The notes: generated from the sequence alone by a model not told the origin. Numbered from the stretch's first letter, positions 31,601 to 40,027 are shown. The stretch is DNA of 41,540 nt from Patescibacteria group bacterium (GCA_018823885.1 JAHJHG010000001.1:172645-214184); one strand, 5' to 3'. A program made the numbers and translations.

Positions 31601-33718
31601 ATTGGATACAAAGGGACTAATTATAACAGTGGAGGTACACCAGGCGATGGCGGAACAAACAATTCTGGCGATGGCGGAAAAGGATATGGATCCGTAGATA
31701 ACCAATACGGTGGTATGGGTGGAGGTGGAGGCACCTATGGTGATGTTAATTTGACTGATCTGTTCTTTGGCTCCGGTGGTGGAGCTGGTGGTGATGGGGA
31801 TTCATATGTTGATGGTTCTCTAGAGGGTGGTAACGGTGGAGATGGAGGAGGAATTGTTTACATTGCAGCTGATTCAATCACCGTCAATGGCTTCTTAAGT
31901 AATAATGGCGGCAACGGTAGTGTCGGAGAAAGCAGAGGAGGAGGTGGTGGAGGTGGTGCTGGCGGATCATTGAAATTGATCAGCGACACGATAAATTTAG
32001 GTACAAGCAAAGTCACAGCCACTGGAGGTACAGGAGGCAATACATCTTACGCTGACGGTGGCGCTGGTGGAGATGGACGAATCCATGCTGACTATGTCAC
32101 TTCAACATCAGGAGACAGCGATCCTGTTTATGATAGTTCCCAGGTTTCTGCTAGTGCCGGAGGTTACAAGCTCTATATGGAATCGGATGGTGATATAACT
32201 TTTGCCATTGATGATGATCAAAACTCCTTCCCTGAAGATTCAACTACTACCACACCCGCTAATTACGACGACAATAGTTGGCATCATTTAGCTGTGGTTA
32301 AAAGCGGTTCATCCTATATCAAAATATATATCGATGGTCTGGAAATGGCCGCAGATTACTCCATAGCCGCAAACACCTCTATTTCCAATGATGATCCTTT
32401 CTATCTTGGAGTTGATTCAGACGGTTCATCCAATCCATGGCAAGGATTATTGGACGAGATGTTTGTATTATCCCGAGATCTTTCTGCAGGAGAGGTGGGA
32501 GAATTATATCGGTCCAATAGTCGCTTTTATATTGAACAAACCGATAACAATACTGTCAGGATGTATAATTACACAGGTGAAACGCAAAATATTCGCTTAG
32601 ATGTTCTTGTTTTTGGGGCAGATTTAGCCGAATGGTATCCAACAAATGATGATTCCATTGAGGCTGGAGATGTTGTTAAAACGATAAGCGAAAAGGATAA
32701 ATATGGTGTGCCCAAAATGGCTAAAACAAATATCAAAGGTGACAATAAAGCAATTGGTATAATCTCTACAAGGGCGGGACAAGAATTGGGTTTGCCTGGT
32801 CTAGACAGACGCCTCGTTGCCCTTTCAGGTAGAGTACCAGTAAAGGTTGACCCCGATTCCCCAACTATTTCTGCTGGTGACTTCATTACAGCCTCAGATA
32901 ATCCAGGATATGCCAGAAAAGCAGAATCCGGTGATTACTATGTAGGCAAATCCCTTGCCTACTGGGAACCGGAATCTGAAAATTCAATGGTTACCGTCTT
33001 TTTGACTTTAGGTTTCTTGTATACCAACCTTAATCAAGACCCAAACCAAACAACAACTACTGATATAGAAAACGTAGAACTTAATCAAGAACAAACCGAT
33101 ACAGACCTACCTTGTATTAATTACTCCTACGAAGAAAGAATTAAATTGTTGGAAGAAAGCCTCGAGAAGTTAGATGAACAAGTATCCGGACTTACAGACC
33201 TTTACTTTTCGTCTGTATCCCTAAATGGAGTAGATAGTGATACTTACTCATCCTCAATAGATTCCCTGGTCGTTCTTGGTAAAAGTACTCTAGGAGATAC
33301 TTTCATAAATGGAAAATTGAACGTAGGCACGCTCTCTTTTGATAACCTTACTTCCTCAATTGACGCCATCGGTGTTTTAAAAATTCAGCCTTTGGCTTTA
33401 GGAAATATCGAATTTATGGACGGACTGGTAACAATAAACACCTCAGGCAATATGATCGTCAATGAAATAGCGGCCAAAAAGTACAAAGTCTCAGGCAACT
33501 CTGCAGGCTCAGATTATATTAATTCAGGACATACGGGCGTATGGGTTGAAACAGACGCTGTACACCCCAACTCTTTAATCTTTATCACACCAACAACGAT
33601 TACTGATTCCCCCCTATCCGTAACTGAAAAGTCCTCTAGTTCCGGCTTTAGAGTGGAAACAGAAAAACCAGTAGATAAAGATATTCACTTTGACTGGTGG
33701 ATAATCGAAAGCGAGTAA
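28679..33718 (+). CDS. Protein B: membrane-tethered double-HTH surface fibre with split LamG and glycine-rich module
   Basis: 1679 residues. Two MerR-type HTHs (7-55 and 66-112, the latter with TIRRWEKEEKLESIRTTGGHRRF), a linker, one membrane helix (about 152-176) and a short coiled coil. A fibre module nearly identical to protein A follows (288-390). From about 596 a LamG/concanavalin-like domain starts (LIGWYKMEEASGD), is interrupted at about 695 by some 450 residues ending in a strongly glycine-rich stretch (887-1137), and resumes at 1162 with DNSWHHLAVVKSG and LLDEMFVLSRDLS. Residues 1312-1440 (FGADLAEWYPT...DRRLVALSGRVPVKV) resemble Peptidase_G2-type autoprocessing domains. A coiled coil and the C-terminal module of protein A end it. 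Ends 40 bases from the convergent comEC part. Confidence 0.85.
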   Translation: MSLSTRSLFTIIQAAEILGVSPKTIRRLKSKGIVSPQRGSNRQILLSIKDLDILRNVLKKPLDSKTYSVADTAKILGVSKDTIRRWEKEEKLESIRTTGGHRRFATEAIRGVKEKKYQPQTKITIPPQEIIKVIDYPFPSSPPFSSEHYIFNLKMISFMVLSTLLITIAMGPAFIASKLTLLQHGINQLQTQLTQITREEEGYPVGNLAAVLSSSEGVYEGDVQIVGQVLITGQSIFEEYVKFKKGAEFGSSPLIIDSVGNLTTDQNITTESLVVEGDISLSRLSVAGNEIINSSGKIPAINNLYFESLSGKSLTDVDAHHLNGVAASSFLRSDQVDTAEATINFTASPGSTNVNGGPVYINPAASTSNYTLFGIALGGSQRFKVDAEGDIVASGDIQISSAGKQFKLSTNTSDPTALGSGSLYFNTSSSKLRVYTGSSWSDISGDMTGSGTANYLTKWTASNTLGDSVIQESSGQIGIGISPSQTLDVNGDIRIRGGEIYLDGLSTSSSTTDGTIYFDTDDNNLYLYANSAFNKVGSDLTKYTANNASLADGGYLEVAHNEGTNDIMISGWIYDGSKYIEIDDHAQTTLNIQDPNLIGWYKMEEASGDLDNAEGTAPRDLIDKGTPTYAQTGHINSAISLDGTSDYFCTGTDTTCADNNDFDFGSSSFSIGGWFKHDTISTNSDYIAVKYSDTASVDSGDGDDGAITVSVNTNINTTDLISARSCTEGGDAVNYNVSALTSTTATLTSTPSAGCLAIGDEVLLINLQGGTSAYSNVGNYETLRIQSIAGAVVTFTTSKLNYYGDGASDDTNLGTAIGTQRVMLQRVPNYTSVTVNDAINFYPDDYAGSKGGVMFFRATGAVAINGTGKIHADAKGYRAGIEGSGNFLGGGGGEAFCGPTGTAGGDGGDYNARDGGNGSCGGGGGSGVDDTAQGTPGTGSASAGGAGGGGGAAEDGNSTGNGYGGGGAGGGYGTIGYKGTNYNSGGTPGDGGTNNSGDGGKGYGSVDNQYGGMGGGGGTYGDVNLTDLFFGSGGGAGGDGDSYVDGSLEGGNGGDGGGIVYIAADSITVNGFLSNNGGNGSVGESRGGGGGGGAGGSLKLISDTINLGTSKVTATGGTGGNTSYADGGAGGDGRIHADYVTSTSGDSDPVYDSSQVSASAGGYKLYMESDGDITFAIDDDQNSFPEDSTTTTPANYDDNSWHHLAVVKSGSSYIKIYIDGLEMAADYSIAANTSISNDDPFYLGVDSDGSSNPWQGLLDEMFVLSRDLSAGEVGELYRSNSRFYIEQTDNNTVRMYNYTGETQNIRLDVLVFGADLAEWYPTNDDSIEAGDVVKTISEKDKYGVPKMAKTNIKGDNKAIGIISTRAGQELGLPGLDRRLVALSGRVPVKVDPDSPTISAGDFITASDNPGYARKAESGDYYVGKSLAYWEPESENSMVTVFLTLGFLYTNLNQDPNQTTTTDIENVELNQEQTDTDLPCINYSYEERIKLLEESLEKLDEQVSGLTDLYFSSVSLNGVDSDTYSSSIDSLVVLGKSTLGDTFINGKLNVGTLSFDNLTSSIDAIGVLKIQPLALGNIEFMDGLVTINTSGNMIVNEIAAKKYKVSGNSAGSDYINSGHTGVWVETDAVHPNSLIFITPTTITDSPLSVTEKSSSSGFRVETEKPVDKDIHFDWWIIESE
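29741..29847 (+). repeat. Near-identical DNA block shared with protein A
   Basis: Counterpart of 20043-20149, with three mismatches in 107 bases; two are silent and one gives Asp/Asn. Confidence 0.75.
31336..32090 (+). repeat. Glycine-rich coding region
   Basis: GGN-rich low-complexity DNA encoding runs of glycine (GGGGG, GGAGGGGG) mixed with Asn, Asp, Tyr and Ser. Similar stretches form polyglycine-helix bundles or receptor-binding lattices in phage adhesins and Gly-rich receptor domains. Confidence 0.7.
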
Positions 33719-33757
33719 AATCTTAACTTTTCCACTAAGTTCCTAATCTCAAATCTA

Positions 33758-34639
33758 TTATTCAATCCACCAACTTTTTCCATCTGATATAACTTCAACG
33801 TCTCTATCCTCATCTGTTCTTTTTACCTGAACACCATATTCTTTCAACAAATCAAGAATTTCTTTGTGAGGGTGACCAAAGCTATTCTTACCTACTGAGA
33901 TAACAACCACCTCGGGTGTGGTTGCATCAAGCAATTCTTTAGTCAAACCATTCTTAGAACCATGGTGAGGTACTTTGATATATTCCACGTCTCGCACATT
34001 ACCTGTCTGTATTATCTTCTCGATAATTTTGGGGCCGATATCCCCCGCGAGAAGGGCATCGAACTCACCTAGTCTCAAATTAGCCACGACGGAAAAGTCA
34101 TTAGAATCTTTTTTTGACGTAAATGCGCCCAGAATATTACCTCTAGGGGTACCACCGGCGGCGATTTGAAAATCTTCTGTTGGCCAGACTATATCTAAAT
34201 ATAGCAAACCTGACCTGATAGCCATACCTGTAGTGGGATTTATCACTTGTACACCACTACCCCCTACCATACTTATTAGCGCTTCATATGCCTGACTGCT
34301 AGAATCAAGGCTAGTAGCTATGAAGCGTTCTACTTGGAACCGCTTGAAAACCTCGCTAAGCCCACCAAAATGATCAAGCTGAGGATGAGACAATAAAACC
34401 ACTTCTATTTTCCTATCCCAGAAAGGAATATGTCTACCCAAACAGTCAAGTACTTTATTTGTTGCTCCCCCATCAATTAATATCTGTGTTGTTCCATAGG
34501 TTGCCAAAATCGCATCTCCTTGGCCCACATCACAAGCAATCAAATGCAGTTTCTTTTCCGGATAGACAATTACTGCCATCCATATGACAATCAGAGTTAA
34601 GCTCAAGCCCAAAAATATGTTTTTCCAAAGTACCTTCAT
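33758..34639 (-). CDS. comEC: ComEC C-terminal metallo-beta-lactamase-fold protein
   Basis: 293 residues from ATG 34639. One membrane helix (IFLGLSLTLIVIWMAVIVY) is followed by an MBL fold: HLIACDVGQGDAILATYGTTQILIDGG, LLSHPQLDHFGGL (the HxxxDH motif) and later KVPHHGSKNGLT. This is the nuclease-like domain that in most bacteria is the C-terminal third of ComEC and is thought to degrade one strand of incoming DNA. The start overlaps the stop of the channel gene by four bases (ATGA), giving tight coupling. It is a separate protein here. Confidence 0.88.
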   Translation of the reverse strand: MKVLWKNIFLGLSLTLIVIWMAVIVYPEKKLHLIACDVGQGDAILATYGTTQILIDGGATNKVLDCLGRHIPFWDRKIEVVLLSHPQLDHFGGLSEVFKRFQVERFIATSLDSSSQAYEALISMVGGSGVQVINPTTGMAIRSGLLYLDIVWPTEDFQIAAGGTPRGNILGAFTSKKDSNDFSVVANLRLGEFDALLAGDIGPKIIEKIIQTGNVRDVEYIKVPHHGSKNGLTKELLDATTPEVVVISVGKNSFGHPHKEILDLLKEYGVQVKRTDEDRDVEVISDGKSWWIE

Positions 34640-35694
34640 CCAAATACTCCTACAATCCAAACAAACCACGTTGTTAATGGATAAGAAAGAAAAATAATCG
34701 CTTTACCCACAATTACTGAGGCTAAGCCAATAATACCGCCAATTCCCCCAATGATGGTAATCGGTGCTATTGTCCAGAGAACAAGAGCATTAACAAGAGG
34801 CGAAAGGAGGCTAAGTTGACCAAAAGTGGCAAAAAGAATTGGTGCTACTCCAATCTGTGCGGCCAAAGAAGTTGATAATCCTTCCCTGAAAATACCAGGC
34901 ACAAATCGTATCAAGCTTGAAATTTTCCTTTCAAAAAGCATTAAGGATGCTGTCGCAACAAAGGAAAGAATAAACCCTAAATCAGTTATCCAGTCAGGTT
35001 TAACAATAATCATTAAGCCAGCCGAAAGAAATAGTGCCCTGCTTGCAGCCTGCAGCCTACCAAAAGCCTGGGCAGTAAAAGCTACTGAGCCCATAATTGC
35101 CGCTCTTACTATTGGCGCATCAAACCCTGAAAGTAAAGAATATATCCACACTCCTACCAAAGCTAGCGGTATCGCCTTTCTCCTTGGTAACAATATGATC
35201 AAAATTCCAATCAAGAAACTGGCAACAAGGGTCACATTCATACCCGAGGCAACAACAACATGAGCCGTACCAGTTTTCTTAAGCGCTTCCCAGAAACCTG
35301 CCAGCAAGCCCGCTTTTGAACCCAAAGTTAATCCTGCCAAAAGAGAGGCATGCGGCTCTGGCAATGATTTTTGATATACTCTGATAATATTATTTCTAGT
35401 TTTATAGAGTATTCCGGTTACTGGTTCTAAACTAATCAGTTTTGGATCATTAAGTTTTCCGTCTCGTACTATCCCTTCAACAACAACTTTGTCCCCGTAA
35501 CCAATCTCTGGATAATTTGGCAAATAAATTTTCAAACCGACAAGGATTAATCTTTGAGAAGTGTCGTATTTTATTGGTTCCGACGAAACCTTTGTTGAAA
35601 TTTTTATTTTATCCCCGTCAGAATAAACAGGTCTTGTTGTCATTACACGGACAAAAATTAATAGGACAAGGATGATCCAAAAAACATATCGCAT
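34636..35694 (-). CDS. comEC: ComEC N-terminal and channel domain
   Basis: About 353 residues from ATG 35694 (GTG at 35700 is also in frame). A short N-terminal DUF4131-like OB-fold part (YGDKVVVEGIVRDGK) is followed by the Competence domain (PF03772), with SLLAGLTLGSKAGL, TGTAHVVVASGMNVTLVASFL, DAPIVRAAIMGSVAF and multiple membrane helices. It should form the inner-membrane channel for single-stranded DNA in natural transformation. Together with the MBL protein it gives about 646 residues, close to a normal ComEC. It follows comEA after a hairpin-containing gap. Confidence 0.9.
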   Translation of the reverse strand: MRYVFWIILVLLIFVRVMTTRPVYSDGDKIKISTKVSSEPIKYDTSQRLILVGLKIYLPNYPEIGYGDKVVVEGIVRDGKLNDPKLISLEPVTGILYKTRNNIIRVYQKSLPEPHASLLAGLTLGSKAGLLAGFWEALKKTGTAHVVVASGMNVTLVASFLIGILIILLPRRKAIPLALVGVWIYSLLSGFDAPIVRAAIMGSVAFTAQAFGRLQAASRALFLSAGLMIIVKPDWITDLGFILSFVATASLMLFERKISSLIRFVPGIFREGLSTSLAAQIGVAPILFATFGQLSLLSPLVNALVLWTIAPITIIGGIGGIIGLASVIVGKAIIFLSYPLTTWFVWIVGVFG

Positions 35695-35736
35695 TAACAC
35701 TTTAATTCAAAAAAAGGATTAATAAAAACAAAAAAT

Positions 35737-35781
35737 AATCAATGATTTTTCGCCTTTAATAAAATCTATTAATCATTGATT
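35737..35781 (-). terminator. Inverted repeat between comEA and comEC
   Basis: Perfect eleven-base arms AATCAATGATT (35737-35747) and AATCATTGATT (35771-35781) with a 23-base loop. Read on the minus strand, the hairpin is followed by TATTTTTTGTTTTT. It looks like a weak terminator or attenuator between comEA and comEC. Confidence 0.5.
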
Positions 35782-35796
35782 ACTAGAAAATTAAAA

Positions 35797-36465
35797 TTAA
35801 TAAATTGACAGTTTATCTTTATTGGTTTCGTAAACATTGGTCTTTAAAATCTTCTTATTTAGTAATTCTTCAACTGATGAGTACGGCCTTTGTTCAATAA
35901 TGTTTTGGGCTGTAACAGGGCCAATTCCCCATAGTGACTCTAGTTCTTTTTGGCTTGCAGTGTTAACGTTTACCATTTTAGTAATACTACTCTCCCCGAC
36001 CGATGATACACTTTGATATCCAGCTACACTATTAGCACTCGATCCATTTATTTGCTCATTAACTCTTGGTATATATATTTTTTGACCATCTAATATTTTT
36101 GCGGCGCGATTTAATGTTTTTTCCATCCAATCTCTATCCGCATCTGCCGAAATTCCACCGGCGGCGATTAACGCATCTTCAACTCTTGCATTAACTGAAA
36201 GTTTATAAACACCAGGAGTTTCAACTGCTCCAGAAACTTCTATCACAACTTCTCCGGAATTGTTGCCCTCGACGTCTGTGGAAGATTCTAAGACCTCTAC
36301 ACTTGAAGAATAAAGGCTATCCTTGTTTTTAAAAAGAAACACCCCTAAGCCAATTAGGATAACACCAACTAGAAGAAGCAATATCTGATAGCGATATTTT
36401 AAAAGTATCCCTTCCCAATCTATATTAAAGCCGTTTTCTTCTTGAAGATTTGGTTTAGGCAGCAT
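35797..36465 (-). CDS. comEA: ComEA-type DNA-binding competence protein
   Basis: 222 residues. A membrane anchor (ILLLLVGVILIGLGVFLF, about 30-47) is followed by an SLBB-type domain (VVIEVSGAVETPGVYKLSVNARVEDALIAAGG) and a C-terminal helix-hairpin-helix region (VNVNTASQKELESLWGIGPVTAQNIIEQRPYSSVEELL), the double-stranded DNA-binding part. It captures DNA outside the membrane and hands it to ComEC. It starts 14 bases after the leuS stop, so leuS, comEA and the two comEC genes may be one long transcript on the minus strand. Confidence 0.93.
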   Translation of the reverse strand: MLPKPNLQEENGFNIDWEGILLKYRYQILLLLVGVILIGLGVFLFKNKDSLYSSSVEVLESSTDVEGNNSGEVVIEVSGAVETPGVYKLSVNARVEDALIAAGGISADADRDWMEKTLNRAAKILDGQKIYIPRVNEQINGSSANSVAGYQSVSSVGESSITKMVNVNTASQKELESLWGIGPVTAQNIIEQRPYSSVEELLNKKILKTNVYETNKDKLSIY

Positions 36466-36479
36466 GAGAGCGTTAATCT

Positions 36480-39044
36480 CTATCTCGTAACAAAATTAAT
36501 AAGCTTACTAAGCACAAAAATCGTGTTTTTAACAGTTTTTCCCTTCAACCATTTTTGAATATTCTTGTCTTTATTCGCCCTTTTAATCATTTCATCCTTA
36601 TTTTTAGCCTCATCTAAGGCTACCGCCATTGTCGAACGAATCTTGCCATCAACCTGCAAGATTAGTGTACGTTTTGTTTCTTGAACAAGCCTTGAATCAT
36701 ACTTGGGCCAAGCAGAGGTATGAATCGAGAATTTCTGGCCCAGCTTCTTTACCCAAACCTCTTCAGTTATGTGTGGGGCAAAAGGTGCCAGAAGCAAAGC
36801 CAGTGCTTTTAAAGCTTCTCTCCACTCTATGCCTCCAGCCCTTCCCCTATCCTTCTTAGTTTTTCTGTTTGCCTTGTCTCTGAGCAAATTCACATATTCC
36901 ATTATTGCTGAAATTGCTGTGTTATATCTAAGATTTTCAATGTCTTTAGTTACTTTCTCTATAGTTTGATGCATTTTGATAAGCACTTCCTCTACGTCCT
37001 TCTTTTCAGTTAATATAAAATCACTGTGGTTCTCAAAAAGATCCCAAACTCGCTCAATAAACCGCTTCATGCCTTCAATACCAGTATCTCTAAAATCCCC
37101 ACCCGCATCATAAGGACCCAAGAACATGAGATAAGTCCTAAACGCATCTGCTCCAAATTTCTTTATATATTCATCAGGAATGACAATGTTCCCTTTGCTC
37201 TTGCTCATCTTGGCACCATCTTTAATAATCAACCCGTGGGCATAAAACCTGTCGTATGGCTCCTCGAAATCGATTAATCCCATGTCTTTAAATACCATTG
37301 TTACCCAACGGGAGTAAAGCAAATGAAGCACGGAGTGTTCCGCTCCGCCAATATACATATTTACCGGCAGCCATTTCTTGGTTATCTCAGGATCAAATAT
37401 TTTCTTTCCGGAACTTTTTGCCCCAATGGAAGGATATCTAAGAAAGTACCACGAACTGTCTAAAAATGTATCAGAAACATCTGTTTCTCTCCTGGCCTTC
37501 TCTCCACATTTAGGACAACTGACTTCATAGAAATCTTTAATAGTGGCAAGAGGAGAAACACCCGTTCCTTTAGGTTGATAGTCTTTCACAAAAGGCAATT
37601 CAATAGGAAGGTCCTTTTCGCTAACTGCATACCAGCCTGGCATTTCACTTCTTTCGCCCTTACCTTTAGCTGCACATTTTTCGCAATATATCATTGGGAT
37701 TGGAGGTCCCCAATAGCGTTGCCTACTGACTAACCAATCACGGAGATGGTAAGAGGTTTTTCTTTTGCCCCAACCCTCTTTTTCTAAGTGATCCATTATT
37801 TTTTCTATAGCTTTATTAACACTCATTCCGTCTATAAACTCTGAATTAATCATTTTCCCCTCTCCTTCTTGTACCTGCTCAATCTTCTCTATCGGAGTTT
37901 TGTCCCCATCACTGCCCACGACTACCCTTATGATGGGTAAATCAAATTCTTTAGCAAATTCAAAATCCCGCCTGTCGTGGCCAGGAACACCGACAACGGC
38001 GCCGGTTCCTACTTCGGCCAAGACAAAATCACTGACCCAAATAGGCATCTCATATTTATTTAGTTGATTAATGGCGTATAGTCCGGTAAATATTCCCGTT
38101 TTCTTTCTACCTTCTTCTCGACGTTCTTGCTTTGACTTACTAAGCGCCTCTTTGATGTATTTAGATACTTTGTCTTTTTGTTTTGCAGGCACAATTTCCA
38201 AAAACTTTTCGGCGGTTTCCGGTGATAAAACAATGAAGGTTGCCCCAAAATTAGTGTCTGGTCGTGTAGTAAAACAAGTTAGTGATTGACTTGTATCCTT
38301 GATTGGATAGGTAATATCAATCCCCTTCTTCTTATTTATCCAATTTCTTTGAGCAACTGTGACTATTTTGCTCCAGTTTATTTTGTCCAGATTTTCGAAA
38401 AGTGAGTCTGCGTATAAACTGCCATTGGGGCGCTTGCCTGTAGCCGTCCTAAATAGCCATTGTTCAAGATCTTTTGTTTCAACATCTTTCGAGCACCTTT
38501 CGCATTTGCCGGCTATAACCTGTTCATCGGCGAGAACTGTTTTACAAGATGGACACCAGTTTACTGTCGACTTAGCCCGGTATGCCAAGCCCGCCTTAAA
38601 CATTTGAATAAATATCCACTGTGTCCATTTGTAATATTCAGGGTCATAGGTTTCCAAAGTATGCGGCCAGGCGTAGCTATTCCCTACAGCTCGAAGCTGC
38701 GCATAAAAATTCTTTTTTGTTCTTTTGGCCAAATTAACGGGATGCTCATTAATTGATAAAGCATAATTCTCTGAATGAATACCAAATCCGTCCAACCCAA
38801 TGGGCTCAAAAACATCAAAGCCTTTCATTCTCATAATCCTGCTATGTACATCAGCGCCTGTGAAGGCATACATATTGCCTACATGCATACCCTCGGCGGA
38901 CGGGTAAGGATACATCATCAGGCTGTAGTACGGTTTTCTAGAAGTTTTTAAATTAGGACTAAAGGTTTTTTCCCTTTCCCATTTAGTTTGCCAGTTGTTT
39001 TCGACTAAACTATGATTGTATTTAGCCTTACGCATTTTTGACAT
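36480..39044 (-). CDS. leuS: Leucyl-tRNA synthetase
   Basis: 854 residues, a normal length. The class I HIGH motif is MYPYPSAEGMHVGNM, so the last position is Asn instead of His. The CP1 editing domain has TRPDTNFGATFIVLSPE and VVGVPGHDRRDFEFA, and the catalytic KMSKS loop is GAKMSKSKGNIVIPDEYI. A zinc-ribbon pair (CPSC...CERC) and a second one (CEKC...CPKCG) are present. The anticodon-binding and C-terminal domains follow. It charges tRNA-Leu with editing of mischarged products. A second ATG at 39035 is possible. Confidence 0.97.
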   Translation of the reverse strand: MSKMRKAKYNHSLVENNWQTKWEREKTFSPNLKTSRKPYYSLMMYPYPSAEGMHVGNMYAFTGADVHSRIMRMKGFDVFEPIGLDGFGIHSENYALSINEHPVNLAKRTKKNFYAQLRAVGNSYAWPHTLETYDPEYYKWTQWIFIQMFKAGLAYRAKSTVNWCPSCKTVLADEQVIAGKCERCSKDVETKDLEQWLFRTATGKRPNGSLYADSLFENLDKINWSKIVTVAQRNWINKKKGIDITYPIKDTSQSLTCFTTRPDTNFGATFIVLSPETAEKFLEIVPAKQKDKVSKYIKEALSKSKQERREEGRKKTGIFTGLYAINQLNKYEMPIWVSDFVLAEVGTGAVVGVPGHDRRDFEFAKEFDLPIIRVVVGSDGDKTPIEKIEQVQEGEGKMINSEFIDGMSVNKAIEKIMDHLEKEGWGKRKTSYHLRDWLVSRQRYWGPPIPMIYCEKCAAKGKGERSEMPGWYAVSEKDLPIELPFVKDYQPKGTGVSPLATIKDFYEVSCPKCGEKARRETDVSDTFLDSSWYFLRYPSIGAKSSGKKIFDPEITKKWLPVNMYIGGAEHSVLHLLYSRWVTMVFKDMGLIDFEEPYDRFYAHGLIIKDGAKMSKSKGNIVIPDEYIKKFGADAFRTYLMFLGPYDAGGDFRDTGIEGMKRFIERVWDLFENHSDFILTEKKDVEEVLIKMHQTIEKVTKDIENLRYNTAISAIMEYVNLLRDKANRKTKKDRGRAGGIEWREALKALALLLAPFAPHITEEVWVKKLGQKFSIHTSAWPKYDSRLVQETKRTLILQVDGKIRSTMAVALDEAKNKDEMIKRANKDKNIQKWLKGKTVKNTIFVLSKLINFVTR

Positions 39045-39508
39045 AAATTATTATACCGCCAAAATAACCCATTTGCACCGTATAAATAATTGAAATCATT
39101 TTTGTGTGTATAAAAAACCAAAATAACCAATCCCTCGGACAAATAAAGACACAATATTCTCTGGCACTTGCATTATCTAACTGCTAAATTCACCACCCGA
39201 GTAATTTGCCTTAAATTTCTGAAAATATTTCAGCACTTTAACTTTTCCCGCAGTTTTCCGCACTTAGAACTACCAAGCGTGAATTATTCGTCAAAAACAA
39301 AGATAATTTACTATTATCGGCTTATACACTGGTATTGTTTGATATATTACTTCCGCACATAGTGCTTGCGGAAATTATGTTACGGATATCTGTGAAAAAG
39401 TATATCTTACTAATCCTTGTCCAGCCTGACAAAAGGCTATTGACAAGACGTCCATCCTTATTAAAGATAGTATAAGCAGTATAACTCGTATAATTTAGCC
39501 TTAAAATA
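39045..39508. other. Intergenic region between leuS and protein C
   Basis: No gene is seen in these 464 bases. Noted sites: a hairpin TTCCGCA/TGCGGAA at 39351-39373, with TTCCGCAC also at about 39255; TTGACA at 39440; three closely spaced GTATAA units at about 39470-39494; and TTTAGCCT at 39494, the reverse complement of the core of the leader element found before proteins A and B. Confidence 0.45.
39489..39494 (+). promoter_or_regulatory. -10 box for protein C gene
   Basis: TATAAT, 14 bases before the ATG at 39509, giving a leader of about seven bases. No good -35 at standard spacing. Confidence 0.4.
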
Positions 39509-40018
39509 ATGTCTGCCAAAACCACCAATATTACACAAAAATTTTTAAACTATTTGAAAGATCTTGGAATCTCACCCAAGTCTTATAAAAACTATCGTTC
39601 AGATATCTCTCATTTCTCAGGGTGGTTTTTACTTACTGTCCGTAGCTGGGGTCTAATGATAAGCGAATTTAGTGAAGCTATTCCTTTTATTACCAAAAAA
39701 GTGGCAATCGAATATACGCATTTTTTGATTAAAAACAAAGTGGCTGATAAAACAATTAACAGGAGATTGTCTACCCTCAGACACCTATCAAGATTTCTTA
39801 CGGCTACCCAAATACTCGATTTTAATTTTATGGAAGGTATTACCAACATATCGCTCGTGTCTGGTAACGACACCTATCCCCTGTTGCCTCAATTTGAAAA
39901 ATATTTAAGCAAAGAGAAAGCCTCGAAGAACACAATTAGAAATTATGTTAACGACGTAAAACAATTTCTCGTTTGGCTGGAAAGCAAAACAATACAATCT
40001 CAAGCAACCGAAAAATAA
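39509..40018 (+). CDS. Tandem tyrosine-recombinase core-binding domains, no catalytic domain (N part of protein C)
   Basis: 169 residues. The first complete SAM-like core-binding domain (about 8-115) has ISPKSYKNYRSDISHFSGWF and ADKTINRRLSTLRHLSRFLTA. A second begins at about 130 (FEKYLSKEKASKNTIRNYVNDVKQFLVWLESK) but ends after its first helices at TAA 40016-40018. The frame stays the same after the stop, and the next ORF supplies the missing helices. No Arg-His-Arg-Tyr catalytic residues exist, so this is not an integrase. It should bind DNA only. Probably one gene with the ORF at 40028, interrupted by a stop. Confidence 0.7.
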   Translation: MSAKTTNITQKFLNYLKDLGISPKSYKNYRSDISHFSGWFLLTVRSWGLMISEFSEAIPFITKKVAIEYTHFLIKNKVADKTINRRLSTLRHLSRFLTATQILDFNFMEGITNISLVSGNDTYPLLPQFEKYLSKEKASKNTIRNYVNDVKQFLVWLESKTIQSQATEK

Positions 40019-40027
40019 TCTGTCACC

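Noticed and set aside
31076-31705. Long open frames on other strands and frames within the glycine-rich region
   Set aside because: They are shadows of the GGN-rich repeat of protein B, with low-complexity products.
2101-40018. Genetic code change explaining in-frame stops
   Set aside because: The two interruptions use different codons (TAG and TAA). TAA and TGA both end many normal genes here, including TGA in translationally coupled ATGA overlaps.
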